Shown: positions 1 to 11,982, counted from the stretch's first letter. The stretch is DNA of 64,000 bases from Eutreptiella sp. 'Long Island Sound 2002' (GCA_964036045.1 OZ038382.1:7512853-7576852), one strand, 5' to 3'. Numbers and translations: made by a program. The notes: generated by a model not told the origin, from the letters alone.

Positions 1-1183
1 AAAAACTGCATAAACTGCAAAGGCGCTCGTAGCACTCCGCTCCGCGCAAACCCGATGGAGTTGGGAGCCGTAAACACTTTTTTGGCTCAAAATCGAAAAA
101 AACCAAAAGATTCATGATTTTTGACCCAAAAGTGGGGGGGGGTTCCCCAACTCCCCATCCCCCCCTCAAAAAAGTGGGGTTCAAATGGGGGGGGGGTCTT
201 GGGGGGGGGGGGGTCCGGACCAAAAACTCAAAAAACTGGGGGATGCGTTTATTGCACGAGGTAATGATTTTACAAGGAGTACAAGGAGAACAATTCAACC
301 CCTTGAGGTAGGGTACACAAATAGGCCCAAAGGGGGGGGGGGGTGTTTTCCCCTATATGCAGGCCTGCCTGGCTTTGATCTAACGACCTCTGTGAGGTGA
401 CTTGCAGCCGATGCATACCAGCTTGGAAACGGCTGAAAACGGCTGAGTCCTCAGTGGCAAGGGCCCATGGGGGTGGGGGGGACCTGGGGTACCCGGAGTT
501 TGGACCCAGGACCCCCGCCATGGGTTAGGGCGTCCAAGAAAAAAATGATTCAGGATCCGGATCCAATTCAACATGGAGCTGCCACAATACACAAAGAAGT
601 TTTGGCCGCCCCCCAAAAAAATGGGGCAGCCAGGTACGGGTGGGCTAGGGGGGTCGAAATCCGAAAATTCATCTGGGGATAATTTTCTGTCCAAAAAAGA
701 TTATTTTACGAGGGGTTGGACATCCAATGCGACAACTTGGGGTATGCTACGTGAACGAACCCAAAAAGGGTATACAACGGCCGCGTCTGCACTTAGTCTA
801 ACAAGCTCTCTTCGAGGTGATTTACCCCCTGGGGGGTCCGGTCTCAGCAGCCAAGTTTGAGGGGCTGGATGGGGAGGCCGGGAGTCCGAAAAAGTTTCGT
901 GTTTTGCATACATATTTGGATCCCCCACGCAATTCTCGGCATTTTGAGTCGATTCACATGGGGTGAAAACAAAAAGTTACCCCCCACCAATCGGTGCCTA
1001 ATTGACACCAAATGTGGGTCGGACATTTTAGACATTTTGGCCATTTTGAGGGGGGGTGGGCGAGGGGGGGGGGGGAGGGTTCAAGGGCTGAAGCTGGGCA
1101 CGTCCCATGGTCGACAACCCATGATATTGTCTGGTCTGACTCACACGCAGGCCCGAGGGGCTACGCACAGTGCAGCGGCATAC
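1..1183. other. Left-edge non-coding sequence with poly-G runs
   Basis: No credible coding segment is seen. The stretch holds several G runs of 9 or more bases, a dispersed repeat at 733-832, and a segment at about 925-985 with a GGGTGAAAAC motif related to one at 25340-25400. It probably lies inside an intron of the REJ-domain gene, because the exon ending at 1184 has a donor here and the gene must continue leftwards. Confidence 0.6.
733..832 (+). repeat. Dispersed repeat of about 100 bp, copy 1
   Basis: The segment from CTTGGGGTATGCTACGTGAA through the GAGGTGATTT motif recurs with moderate divergence at 53008-53110. A shorter related piece (tctaacgacctctgtgaggt) is seen at about 380-400. 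It carries no coding signal and is likely part of a non-autonomous transposable element. Confidence 0.6.
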
Positions 1184-1351
1184 CCAGATGCATCCGACAC
1201 CCACAAAATGGGCCGGAAGGTCTCCAGTCCATCCCCCACAACCGTCGGGACCACCACATGCTGCGTGGCGCTGGGCCGGTCAAACACTGAGAACACCACA
1301 CGACCCGCGCCCACCAGCGGATACTCGGTGCCATTCAGTTCGTAGGCGAAC
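1184..1351 (-). CDS. REJ gene exon (last visible)
   Basis: Acceptor ccctcag lies before 1351 and donor gtatgc follows 1184. The first base completes the CGG codon left open by exon 3240-3493 (phase 2). It encodes the FAYELNGTEYPL strand, a VVVPTVVG turn and an ILWVSDASG strand, which is the usual end of an REJ module (edited PLTYxF ... VRDAxG pattern). It ends in phase 2, so the gene continues to the left beyond the window. Confidence 0.75.
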
Positions 1352-4300
1352 CTGAGGGGCCGGTGTGCATGGCCACCCTCCGCCCCGCCCTCGGACACGA
1401 CAAGAAGCGCCGACACTGCCAACCGCCATGCCGTATGCGCCACTGTATGCACTAAAATCATAGGAGTGCCTGTGTTTGGGATTCATTCCTCATGCGGGTC
1501 TGGAGCCAGGCCCAGACCCAGACCTAGAGCTGGAGTGGGTGTGCCATGGCTCAGGGGTGAGGCAACCTTCTGGGCATCTTATCCGGCCTGTGTTCGGATT
1601 TACCCCCCCCTCTTGTATAAGCTACGCCAATGTAAACAATTATTACGGTCCCTGCACCTACTGTAGCTTGGACAAGGGCGTGGCTTGTGCACAAAACAAT
1701 CAACTGCCAAAACACATGTGCGCAGGCCACATGTGCTGAAATTGGCAATTCAGGACCTATGGAATGCATCAGACTAAAAAAAAAAATTCTTGGTGCACCA
1801 GCAGTGGGCCACATGTGCTCAAATTGGCAATATGACGACAAACCCACATCCTATGTGGCCACACTACATTTCGTACGTAACTAAATCACATAAAAAATCA
1901 TTGCGGTCCCTACGCCTACTGTAGCTTGGACAAGGGCGTAGCATATACAGGGGGGGGGGGGGTACACTGCTGAGTGGGACCATTGCAACACTCAGTCAGC
2001 CATTGATCCTTCAATTCTCAACAATACACTCTTACAAAACATCACCAACTCTCTACAACCCTTCACCACACTCACCAACCAATCTCATCGCCACTCCACA
2101 ACTAATCACCACCATCAACCCTTCACAGCCCACCACAGTCCCTGATGTTTCTTGACAACACTTAACAACCCTCACTCTTCACAACCGTCCATGGCATAGT
2201 ATGTCATTGTACCCATGATGAAATTAATAAACCATCGGGCCATTGTCAGTCAACTGGTGTTGCCTGCTGCCTGCTGCCTTTTTTTTGGCTTGTTGCCTTT
2301 GGATCGTCGCTTGCTGATTGCTTGCTGTCACTTGTCGTTCACTGCTTGCTGCTGCGCATTGCGTAGCAGTGTATATGGAGTTGATGCAGTTCCAAAAAAA
2401 AGATGGTTGGCGACCCTTCCCCCACCCCAAATGCTGCCTCGCGGGGTACCCAATTTAGAAATCTGGCCTGACCTCATCAGCCAGCAACACGAGGGCTTGT
2501 CGTACGTGGAAGCATCCGTGCAGGGCGTAGGGGTGGGAGTTGCAGTGCTCATGGTCAGGGTTCGGGTTAGGGTGCCGTGCTCACCCTCATGCAGCTCCTC
2601 CAGACCTGCTGCCCTGCATCCCTGCCTCATACCCTCCTGTCGGGGGGGGGGGGGGGTGCGAAATTCGGATTGGCAAAGTGTGGTGTGGGGAAATTTTGGT
2701 GCCAATTCTTAAAATACTACTGGAAAATTTTGGTGCCAAATTCCCATATTGTGGCACAACAAGCATAGACTGTGAATGGTGGTTGTTATTTGCTATGGGC
2801 CCCTGGTTGGTTGCTCTTTGTTCTTGGGGGCTGCTAGATGGACCAGCTCCTACTAGCTTGCCAAAAGGGTTCCTCCATTGTTCGCCTGGTCGCCTTCTTT
2901 TGTTTGACACCTGCAGAGCAAACTGCTCGGGCACAAAGGGGGTGTGCATGTCAAGAGCGCTAACAATGACAGCAAGAAAATGGCCATGGATCTTAAAACA
3001 CGGTGGCGTAATTTAGCCCAGTTTGTTGTGCCAGATTTTACCATTCCAACTTTCCCCCTCTCCAACCCCCCAGTAACCCCCCTACATCCTCTATCCCCTG
3101 CACACACCGACTGCCCCGATCCCTTTCATGTGCTGCTCCCCGCATCCACCAACATTCCCCCCGAACTCTTCATACCCCATGACTCATCCCCCGCGTCCCA
3201 TTCTGCGGCCCTAGCCTTGCTCCCTGCGCGCGGACAGACCGCCAATACAACGGGTACTGCGTATCCTCAAAAGCGCCCAATTCACTGTGAAACGTCACCA
3301 CTGCTCCCGCCTGCAGATCCCCTTCGGGGGTCTGCACGGAAAAGGGGGTGCAGCTTGCGCAGGCCTTCGGCGTCGGGGGCTGGTTAACAGCCACAACCAA
3401 GTTTGCGGACTGCACCATTACCCCGGTGGCCTTGTCCTTCACCGTGAAAGTGAATGTGTAGCTGGAGCGGTCTTGTAGGAATGAGCGGCGGATCTGTATG
3501 GTGCAGGGGAGGAGGGCAGGGGGCAGCAGGTGGGGTAGCGGGGTGGCGGGGCGGAGCTGAGCATCGCATACAGATGCACCAACACACAGCAGGACTCTCG
3601 TCTGGGGAGGCTAGTCATGCCACAGCACATCAAAATCCAGGTTCCACGCTCCAGACCGAAGCGACCAACAACAGAAATCACACCGAAGATGCGCGATCAA
3701 ACATGAGCTGAGCCACCAGCAACGGTGGCACCGACGGTGCGAGCGAAGCACGATCGAGGACACCAGCGCCAGCAGGGTGCGTGACAAGGCTCCCCCACCC
3801 CCACCTGGTGGTGGATGCGGGATTGCATCGTTGTCGATTGGAAGCCTGGCAACAGCTGCAGCGGACCTGCCAGGCAGGGTTACCGCCTGGTATAAAATGC
3901 GCGCGCATATGTTTGTGTGTGAGACGCCCAATATCGTTTGAAACAACTGCATAATGTTCGCTAACATACATCACCACTCTGCAGCTCTGGTTGTGTGTGT
4001 GTGTTTGAATACCATATTGGGGAGGGCAAAGGCCGATTAGAGTCCTGGACGCTGTGCAACGGGTCAAGCGAGGGGGTTATGGGTCAGGGACTGGCTGCCA
4101 CCCCCCCCCCCCCTTGCAGCCCACCCACCCCTGGTGTCGCGGCGCGACTGAAGGACTGGGCGCCCAGGGTCAGGTATCCGCCCCCTCTGCCTTCCCATGG
4201 CCTCGTCTCAGGCTCCCAAAATGCCCTGTGGGCGCCGGGGCGGCGCGTGACCTCTGTGAGGCCTCCTCCTCATCATCACCGTCCCCCCCCCTTAGGGCAG

Positions 4301-7300
4301 GGCGCGCACACGCCTCCCACCCCAAAGAGCGTGCGATGTCGCGCACCCCCTGCCGCCGGCACCAGCTGAGGGTGCCCCTTGTGGTGCCGAGGGCAGCAAT
4401 GCCGCACCCCCCTGTTCACCCGGCACGACTTGGGCCTGTGTGCATCACACAGGGATTGCATGGGGCACCGTTGCCCCACCCTCCTCGATCCCGCGGCGGG
4501 GGGGGGGGGGGGCATCGCTGACGGGTGCCCGTGGCACGCCGCCGGCTGGCAACAGTGCGCCCGTGCCCGCGCCGCATGCGGGCTTCACCTCCGCGGCCTC
4601 CTGCAGGGGCAAAAGAGGGGTTGGGTTGGGTTGGGCTGGCAGCCTCATGCAGGAGCAGGCCCTCGGGTGTGGGCTTCCTTCCCTGCCCCACCACGAGGCT
4701 GAACTACCTGACTGTCCGGTTCCAAGGCCGAGCGGACTATCGACAGCCACCAGACCCCACCAAAGCGCAAGTGGGCGGAAGATACCGTCGTCCTGCGTGT
4801 AGGCACGCGCGCGGGCAGGGGTGTGGGCGGGCTGGGCCTTGCGCGTGGGGGGCAAGTGTGGCCTGGTGCTCCAGGCCCGGTGGGGAGGCCATGGGAGCCT
4901 GACGCTGAGCCCACCGGGGAGTAGTGGGCCAAGGCATCGCATCCTCCTGGTCACAGAGACACGTTGCCCGCCCGTCCCACGACAGCGTACGCACCGGGAC
5001 GGGTGTGCGCCGGGCACAACTGGGGGGGACCCGCACTCCTTGACTGCCTGTAGGCACAGGTGGCGCCGCCGTACTAGCTGGGTCCCGCACTCCCACGGCC
5101 TGGGGCGCTGGTGGCAGGTGGAGGGGTCCCTAGGCGCGCTGAGCGCTTCCCTGCCCTGGGACCTGCCCGGGAAGGTTCCCGGGTGCGGCGTTGCTGCCCC
5201 GTTAGTCCTGGGGGCCTGTAGGGCACACCAACGGACTGGCCCCTCTAAGGGGGCAAAAGAGGGGGTGGGGGTAGAAGCGGCGGTGGGCGGGAGGCGCCCG
5301 CCACCCAGTACATCGCCTGTCCCCCTGCCCTCCCCTTCTCCCGCGTGACACCGGGGGGGGGGGGGGGGGGGCGGGCGGCGGCAGCGCCCGTGACTCGGTC
5401 AGCGCGAGCAAAAGCGCAGAAAAAAGCGTCGCACATGGGGAGGCGTACATCTCCCGCCGCCGCCGTGGGGGGCGGCGCCATCACCACGGGTGCTGGCGCC
5501 AAGGGGGAGGGGGGGGGGGGGGGGGCTCAGCTACCCTCCTGGACCCATCAACCCCAAACCACTGAGGCTCTCCGCGCGTATCGGGCGCCCCCCGTACCGG
5601 GGCGCCCGCTGGACCCGCGGGGGGGGGGGGGGGGCTACTCCTCACCCAGGGCAAGGTGCGCTGTACCCGGCCACGTTGAGCAGGCAGGCTGGGCGTGCAG
5701 CAGTCCGGCCGCTGGCGGCAGCCCGCCACCACTGGTGCCGGTGCCATGCAAGGGTGCTTGGTTGGCGGCACTAGGGGTGCCAACCACGCTCGCAAGACCC
5801 TTGACAAGGCCGCCGCCCCCGCCGCTGCCGTTGGATGCTCCACGTGGCCCCGTGCGCATCAGTGTGCAACTCCTCGCCGCGCCACCCGGCACTATTCCCA
5901 CCACGGCTTTTGATGGGCGGGGCGCCTGCGGTAGGGCGTCTATCAGCTGTCCGCCGCCGGTGGCTGGCGCGGCCGCACCACACCCACCGCCCACGGGCGC
6001 TGCACTCGCACAATCTCATAGGGGCGCGCCCCCCCCCCCCCCCTCCCGGGCGGCAGGTACCCCGCCAAAAAGTAGTCCTTGCAGCTAGCCCCAGGGGTCG
6101 CCAACCGGCACGTCCAGAGCTCCAAGCAGTGCTACTACAGCTGGTGCACGTGCTACCGCATGCCGAGCCGGCATGCCAACACCGGCGGCTCTGTGCGCCC
6201 CAAGCTGCGAAAGCCCCTAAGAGGCACCAAGGAGGTGCGGATCCACCGGAAATCGCCCTCCAAAAGGGTGCCACCGGCAAGCAGAGGCTGCAACAAGTCG
6301 ACCGCCTCTCTTGGCACGCGCACCCGCTCCCTCAGCGGCAACACCTGTCAGGCATGGCAATGGCTTGGCCTAGCTGGGAGCGCCTGGTTGCTGTGGGACT
6401 CAACATCTAGGGCCAGCTCGGCATAAGTGACCTGGCCGGAGCCCGGTATCCGCTGAAGCGCCGAGGCCTAGTGAACCAAGGCCTCCGCAAAGCCACGCTC
6501 CCACGGCCACCTTGCCAGCGGGCCCTGCGGCACTTGTAGGGGGTCCCTCACCGGGATAGGGCGCAGCGGGCCGTCCGCCAATTGTTCCCACTTGTACTCC
6601 CGGCGCAAATCTGGGCCCTAGCCAGGCGCCGGACCAAAGACGGTGGAGGCCGCGTCCCCGCCCAGCCGTGCCACCTCCTCCGCCGCGCGGCGGGCAGACA
6701 CTACAGCGAGATACACACCATAGAGCTGGTATAGCAACCGCTCTGCATGCGCATCCTCGCCTTCACCCACTGGGGCGAGACGGCCCCCACCACGCCGTAG
6801 ACTGAGACGGTATGCGGCAAGGTGCTGCTATCCCCTAGGGCCACCCGCACGTGGACCCATCGGGTGGAGTGGAGTGCAAGAGGCCCCACACCAGGGTTCC
6901 GCCTTTCTCTTGCAGGGGAGCTTCGCCAACTCCGCGTTTAGGCCCTCGCGTACGACGATCGCGACCCCACCCTAAGGGGTGTTCCACATACCCCCCCCAC
7001 CCCTTGGTATCTAGCACGCATCCCCGAAAACATTGCCACCCCCTTTTAACGCAAAAGTGGTGCATGGCCTTCTCCCCCCCCCCCCCGGGAAAGTTTTGTC
7101 TCCTGCAGAAAATGACGTCGACCTCCCACGACGCTACCTCTTCCGCATGCAGGCGAAGGGAGGTGACGTTGGCAACCGCCATGAGCAGCGGCACGGGGTT
7201 CGGATGGATGTCCCCACCCATATTTGGGAGGGACACTAGCAAGGTTGTGGCGCCCCGTGCTGTCTTCTGCTGTAGATCCCCGTCGTCGCTTCAGCGGCCG

Positions 7301-7959
7301 CTCAGCACATCCCAGGCCACCTCATGCTGATGCACGCTTACTAGCTGCCTCCCTACTGTTGCGCGGTCCCCTACCGCCTCCTCTTGGCTGCCAGCATGTG
7401 TCCCAGTGTTTTGCGGCGTGGCGCTGTGGTATGCCTCACGGGGTCGGCCGCGGGTGTCCAGCATGTCTCCTGGAGCAGCAATGCCTGAATCCCCTCCCCA
7501 CCACGGTACACGCCATGCACTGTGGCCTAGTGTGCGATGTGCACACACCCAAGTTTGCCCTTGTCATTTCTTGGTCTCTGATTTTCGCCGCTGATGCCGG
7601 GGAGAATGCCACCACTCCACTCCCCCCTTGCACAGCTCAAGTGCTCCCTGGCTCTGGCTCTGCCCAATGGTGTTTGCTTGAAAACTTACGGTTCGTGCCA
7701 AAGAATCCATTCAATTGTGCTCCAACTGTGAATTCAACATTCCTACAGTCCTACCACTACTGCAGATCATGAGGCTCACGGTTTGTGTGTGTGGGTGGGT
7801 GGGTGGGTGTGGGTGTGACGCCCAAATCATTCAAATCATGCTCAAACTGCGAGGTTCAACAACTATGCCCTATCTCTGCACGACCGAACCATGGGTTCTG
7901 ATGTTTGTACGCCCCGTCGACAGGCTTCGGGAAACCGGGCTGAGGCTGTAATACACACA

Positions 7960-8035
<76 letters not shown>

Positions 8036-11000
8036 TGCCCATATTATTTCAACCACTTCATAGTGTTTGCTATCATACACCACTTCTACAGCTCTGTTCA
8101 CACTGCACAGATGTGTGCGTGTGTGGGCGCGTGCGCATGTGTGCCTCTGCGCACAAGGGCAAGCAGCTTTTGTGTGTGTGTGCAGGGGAATGGTTCCAAT
8201 CATGCCCAAACTGCAGGTCCGACATCCGCAATAAACTATAAATTCAGTTTTCTTGGGTGGGCTTGCAGTACCCCTAGCACACTGATTCGCAGGTGTCTAT
8301 CCGTATGCAACACTACGCCATCCCTCTCAATTGGTTCATTGTGCCGCGTCAGGCATGAAGCAGCCTGCAGGACATCTTGCCTGAGCTGCGCAGAGGCTCA
8401 ACACTGCATTTGAGGGGGTAAACTGTACTTAAGGAGGTGCGCCAGTATGGGTAGCAGGTCAGCCATCGCACAGGGTCAATCACCAGTCATTTGAAGGTTC
8501 GGTAGGTGGGTGGTGTGGGACCCCCTCCCCGCCCCCGGTGGTGCCGAGTTCTTAAAAGGAGCCCTGCAGGGGGGCGTACCTGGATCTGCCTCCGTGTCAG
8601 TCCTGCAGTCACGGCCGAGGTAAACGGCGTGAGCTCGGTGCTGCTCCAGATGTACGTGTACTTCCCGGCGTCGGACACGCCCAGTGGTACGCCTGCGGAG
8701 TCCGACACCACCGCACTGAGCACCAGGTCCGCCATTGGGGCCCCAGGGACAGACCGCGCGGAGAGCCTGTGGGAAGTGCATTCAGGCCAGGTCCCCGAGG
8801 CGCTGTACCCACAACCCCGACATGCCAGAGGGTCGGCCACCTCCGAAGGACTGCAGGGGGCATACCTCACAAGCGGCACTTGGGCGGATACCATGTGCAG
8901 CACCACGGAGGCGGTGTCCGCCCGGCCGGTCGAGGGGTGTGCAAAGGTCAGACTCACCTTCCAATGGGCCGAGGACGCCCAGTCCAACGTCGCTGCTGTG
9001 CTCAGATTCCAGACTGGAGTTGATACTGCTGCCTGAGGATACCGGGTGGCGCATGGGTGGGGCATTGGTGGCACATGGGAGGTACATTGGAGGCACACTG
9101 AAGGCACCATGCTGCATGGTTGGGGGCCTATCGGGCTAGAAGATGGAAAATGATAGACAAGATCTTTGATGCGTTAGGGAGAGGGTGGGATATGGGGACA
9201 ATGAGAAGCAAGGGCCTGTGATACACAGGAGCACAGTGGGCAAACAGCAGGGGGTTGTTCCATTGAGGCTGCTGCGGTACCGTGTTGTGCAACCGGTGTC
9301 CAGTGTAATGTCATTCATGTGACCTGCACTGTTGATCCATGTTGTTTGTGTCTCGAGAGTAAGAGTGCAGAGGGAAAAGGCAGTTTTGTCAGTCAGAGTG
9401 GGCCGTTGGGCTGCTCACCATTGCCGCTGCCCCCTTGGAACGTCCCGTCCCCCGCCTATGCAGGCATCCTACGCGACCATTCCCATGCCCCTGCTCTCCA
9501 TCACTGTGGTGGGCAAGTGTGGCGCTGGGGGCTGGGGGGGGTAAGAGAGCACACAGGGTGCACAGCACACACAGGCTACAGAAGGGCACGTGGGGGGCAA
9601 AGAAGGGGCAGACATGCCGGGGGCACACAGACAGGAAACACGCAGGGAGACGGGGGAGCATACAAGGGGAAGACAGGGCACGGACAGGAAGCACAAAGGG
9701 GACACACACAACATGGCCAGTAACCTCCGGGTCCAGAACCAAGTCCAAATCAGGCTCAAACTGCAACGTTTGGCTGAAAGCAGCTGCCAAATCCTGCCCT
9801 GCCTGTCACGACTGTGCACAGACCAGTGAGTCATTACCAGTGATGAGCTTTGTGACCCGTGGCTGGGGGGCGGGTGTGTGTGCCATCCAGGCTGAGTATG
9901 CCGGTTGGTACTTCCTGGTGTACGTACTTGGGGGCCGGGGGGGGAATGGTCTCACCCTGACCCTCACCCTCACCCCCATCCTCACCCTCACCCTCACCCT
10001 CACCGCATAAGAGCATAAGAGCCACTTTGCAGCATCGCACACACACCAGCTGACCAGTGCATAGGGCGGGGGGCATACAGGAGGCACGGAGAGGCCGTGC
10101 AGGGGCGGGGCCACAGATGGCGCACAGGGGCATGCACAGGGAGCGCAGAGGGCCGCACAGATGCACAGTAGGGCCGCAGAAAGGGCACGCATGTAGAGGG
10201 CAGCGAGGGTTCACAATACGGCGCGGCCATTTGGGGTCGTAGCAGGAGTGCACCTGCACAGTGGTATGGCATCCCTGGGTCTTGATGTTGTACTTGCACA
10301 CGTGCCAGGTGTAATTGTACCTGGTGGAGGGAAAGCAATGGTTTGGCTGATCGCGGTCCCTCCCTGTCCAGCGCAGCGAGCATATGGAAATCAAATTGAA
10401 TCCATACGGAGAGGTGAGTGGAATAAGGGCTCACGGCTGCCAAAGTTGGGTTTCTGCGAAACCTGGGGTTCCATGGACGCAGTCGCAGAGACACCGTCGC
10501 GACTTTGTCACGCATGCATCGCTTTTTGCCTGCGGACTGCAACTCTGGATTTTCATCGCAGTCGCAGTCTCTGTCAGCGGTTTCGATTGTATTTACAGTG
10601 CCGTGGCATTGTGTGCACTGTGTCTATCTTTTTCAGCCTTATGAGGGACCATTGTTGGTCCGAAACGCGAACCATTCTTTCGGGCACTCAGCAGCAGTTG
10701 TCATTCGCTCTCCCGGCCAGGGCCGACGACGTGGACATGGGGTCTGATAGTGCTCAACCCGCAGCCCCACCAGTCCCGCCTCGCCTGTACTGCAAACTCC
10801 AAAACGCACCGATTGTGGGCCAATGAAATGGGGTGAACAGTTGTGCGCCACAACAGCAACAACAACCAGTGAGTAAGTGAGTGAGAGCCCTCCCCGTACA
10901 CCCCCTAGGACACCACCATTCCTCCACAGCCCTCTCTTCTCCATACGTGCAAGCCAACGCATTCCCAACTCAACCAATTCTCCTGCACGCCAAAGGCTCT

Positions 11001-11982
11001 CAATGCAAAGTCGTTCCGCGGCCCCTGCTCTTCAGGTGGCGGCCACAGGCGTACCTTCTCTCCAGGGTGGGGCTCAGGTGGATGCATACAACCCCCGCCC
11101 ACTGGTGAGGCTACACACCCTTCCAACCCACAAGGGGGTTGAGAAATTCCCATACGGGGAATTTTCCAATGGGGAAAATTCTGCACGGGTAATATTCCGC
11201 ACCTATCCCAAAAAATCAAGGGGAAAATTCCGCACCTCCTAAATCTTGAGTGCACAACAAAGCAGCCAGCAATAATTCTTCAGCGTCAGAATTGTCCAAG
11301 AATTGAACTTCACCATATGTGTTGGCTTGGTGCTGCTGGGGGTTGGTTGTCAGCAAGGGGAATGTTCCGCATCTACACTGAAGAAATGCGGGGGAAATTC
11401 CCCACCAATTTGAAATATGGAATTTTCCCCACGGAACAATCCCCTTGCGGAATTTTCCTCCCCGCTGCATGACCCGCCAGCCCTTCTCAAAGCTACGGAA
11501 GGAGGTTGCAAGGAATAGCGTTCAATTTCTTGAGAGTGGTTATTTCAGGGTCTCAGGGCAAGTGTAGCAAAAGGAAATGTTTCCGTCTGTTGTCAGCTAT
11601 TGCTTTGCTCGTTGTCAATGGTGCTGTTGATTCTCAATTAATATTAATTGTGGCTTTAAACCCAAACACCTCTCCTCCGGAATTCCGCGGCAGCAAAAGC
11701 CATGACACACCCTGGATTCGCTGCAGACAAGTCGTATGACGCATCGCCGAAGAGCACCATTGCCTTGGGATCAAAGACCTGCGAGTTGGCCTGCACCACC
11801 GCCATGAGCCCCGGGAGATAGGGCTCGAGGGTTAGGGTCTGGGTGGCGGTCTGGTTGGTGGCGGCGTGTGTCGCCGAAGCCTCGACTTGGTAGCGGTGTA
11901 GCGTGGAGAGGGTGTTGGCCGCTATCGCAAGGGTCGAGTTGGTGTACGGGAAGGCCACGAGGGGGATTGCGCATGCGTCCTC
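1184..11982 (-). CDS. REJ-domain (polycystin-related) gene, partial, spliced
   Basis: Five exons (11711-11982, 10254-10320, 8580-9032, 3240-3493, 1184-1351) join in compatible phases with GT-AG ends and give about 404 residues. The protein shows the REJ pattern: NTL..LHRYQVE strands, an ASYDL segment, YNYTWHVC, YTFTFTV, a VNQPP turn, then a PLYW / FAYELNG pair. REJ modules are Ig-like extracellular repeats found in sea-urchin sperm receptors, polycystin-1 and many protist surface proteins. The product is therefore probably a large extracellular or membrane protein. Both ends are missing: the 3' part runs off the left edge and the 5' exons upstream of 11982 are not securely identified. It lies downstream of RPB1 in the same orientation, and its introns contain a LINE remnant. 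Whether a polycystin channel or GPS domain follows cannot be seen. Confidence 0.75.
1647..1944. repeat. Pair of direct repeats about 255 bp apart
   Basis: The motif CTACTGTAGCTTGGACAAGG occurs at about 1658 and again at about 1916, each preceded by CGGTCCCT. A second motif (CCACATGTGCT then AAATTGGCAAT) is also duplicated at 1727-1749 and 1809-1831. The interleaved order suggests a tandem duplication of a 255-bp unit or remnants of a small element. No coding content is seen. Confidence 0.55.
3240..3493 (-). CDS. REJ gene exon with VNQPP turn
   Basis: Acceptor ccatacag precedes 3493 and donor gtctgt follows 3240. The exon is 254 bp, starts in phase 0 and ends in phase 2. It encodes SSYTFTFTVKD, ANLVVAVNQPP, a C-x2-C pair and AVVTFHSELGAFEDTQYPLYW. 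The order YTFTxTV, VNxPP, FxDxxxPLxY is the signature core of REJ modules. It joins in frame to exon 8580-9032 upstream and 1184-1351 downstream. Confidence 0.8.
4080..6830. other. GC-rich island downstream of LINE remnant
   Basis: This stretch is clearly richer in G and C than its flanks and has long G or C runs at 4498-4512, 5352-5372, 5507-5526 and 5619-5633. On the minus strand, open segments continue from the LINE endonuclease remnant (for example around 6153-6344, with a VPREAVDLLQPLLAGG segment) but switch frame repeatedly. It is best read as the decayed body of the same LINE. No reverse-transcriptase catalytic motif could be recognised, so this assignment is inferred from adjacency and composition. 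Confidence 0.45.
6840..7242 (-). mobile_element. LINE (non-LTR) endonuclease remnant with 2A-like motif
   Basis: On the minus strand a GGDIHPNPVP motif (about 7190-7219) is followed by NVTSLRLHAEEVASWEVDV, then QETKL in a shifted frame, then EKAMHHFCVKRGWQCFRG. This is the order seen at the start of the endonuclease (EEP/APE-type) domain of many LINEs, where a GDxxxNPGP 2A-like sequence often precedes it. Here the 2A motif is altered (NPVP for NPGP), a frameshift separates VDV from QETKL, and a 13-base C run (7075-7087) interrupts the frame. It is a dead copy inside an intron of the REJ gene. Confidence 0.7.
7963..8034. repeat. (TG)n microsatellite
   Basis: An uninterrupted TG dinucleotide tract of about 72 bases lies in an intron of the REJ gene, with shorter TG-rich runs nearby at 7785-7815 and 8105-8190. 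Confidence 0.95.
8580..9032 (-). CDS. REJ gene exon, largest
   Basis: Acceptor tatcctcag precedes 9032 and donor gtacgc follows 8580. It has 453 bp, exactly 151 codons, phase 0 at both ends. It encodes LDWASSAHWKVSLTF, a cysteine-bearing loop (APCSPSEVADPLACRGCGYS), LVLSAVVSDSAG and KYTYIWSSTEL, ending in RRQIQ. This spans the end of one REJ unit and the start of the next (the YTYxWS strand is a REJ hallmark). It joins in phase to 10254-10320 and to 3240-3493. Confidence 0.8.
9950..10008 (+). repeat. CCCTCA hexamer tandem repeat
   Basis: About nine imperfect CCCTCA/CCCTGA units lie in an intron of the REJ gene. They superficially resemble a telomere repeat but differ from CCCTAAA, and the array is short. 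Confidence 0.85.
10254..10320 (-). CDS. REJ gene exon, short
   Basis: Acceptor ctccaccag precedes 10320 and donor gtgcac follows 10254. The 67-bp exon supplies one base to close the codon left by exon 11711-11982 and then 22 codons encoding YNYTWHVCKYN and GCHTTVQ. The YxYxWxC strand with a nearby second cysteine fits exactly where REJ modules have it, between the ASYDL segment of the preceding exon and the WASSAHW segment of the next. Phase agreement on both sides supports the call despite its small size. Confidence 0.75.
11131..11470. repeat. Imperfect inverted repeat built of GGGGAAATTCC motifs
   Basis: Two clusters of GGGGAAAATTCC-like words, 11131-11240 and 11355-11470, are roughly inverted relative to each other around a unique centre (11241-11354). 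Each arm also contains smaller palindromes such as ggggaattttcc. It looks like a miniature inverted-repeat element inside the REJ gene intron. No target duplication was located. Confidence 0.45.
11711..11982 (-). CDS. REJ gene exon, first secure
   Basis: Acceptor gtgtgcacag precedes 11982 and a gtgtgt donor follows 11711. The exon is 272 bp, phase 0 to phase 2. It encodes STLAIAANTLSTLHRYQVE, ATNQTATQTLTLE and then VLFGDASYDLSAANPG. The NTLxxLHRYxVExxATH block ends one REJ unit and the ASYDL segment opens the next. The upstream exon that should supply the preceding WxC strand was not securely found. Confidence 0.75.

Noticed and set aside
4445-5100. Long Pro/Ala/Arg-rich frames on both strands
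   Set aside because: All frames are open through GC-rich sequence without conserved motifs. This is a composition effect.
9950-10008. Interstitial telomere
   Set aside because: The CCCTCA unit is not a plant/algal CCCTAAA or vertebrate CCCTAA repeat, and the array is short and irregular.
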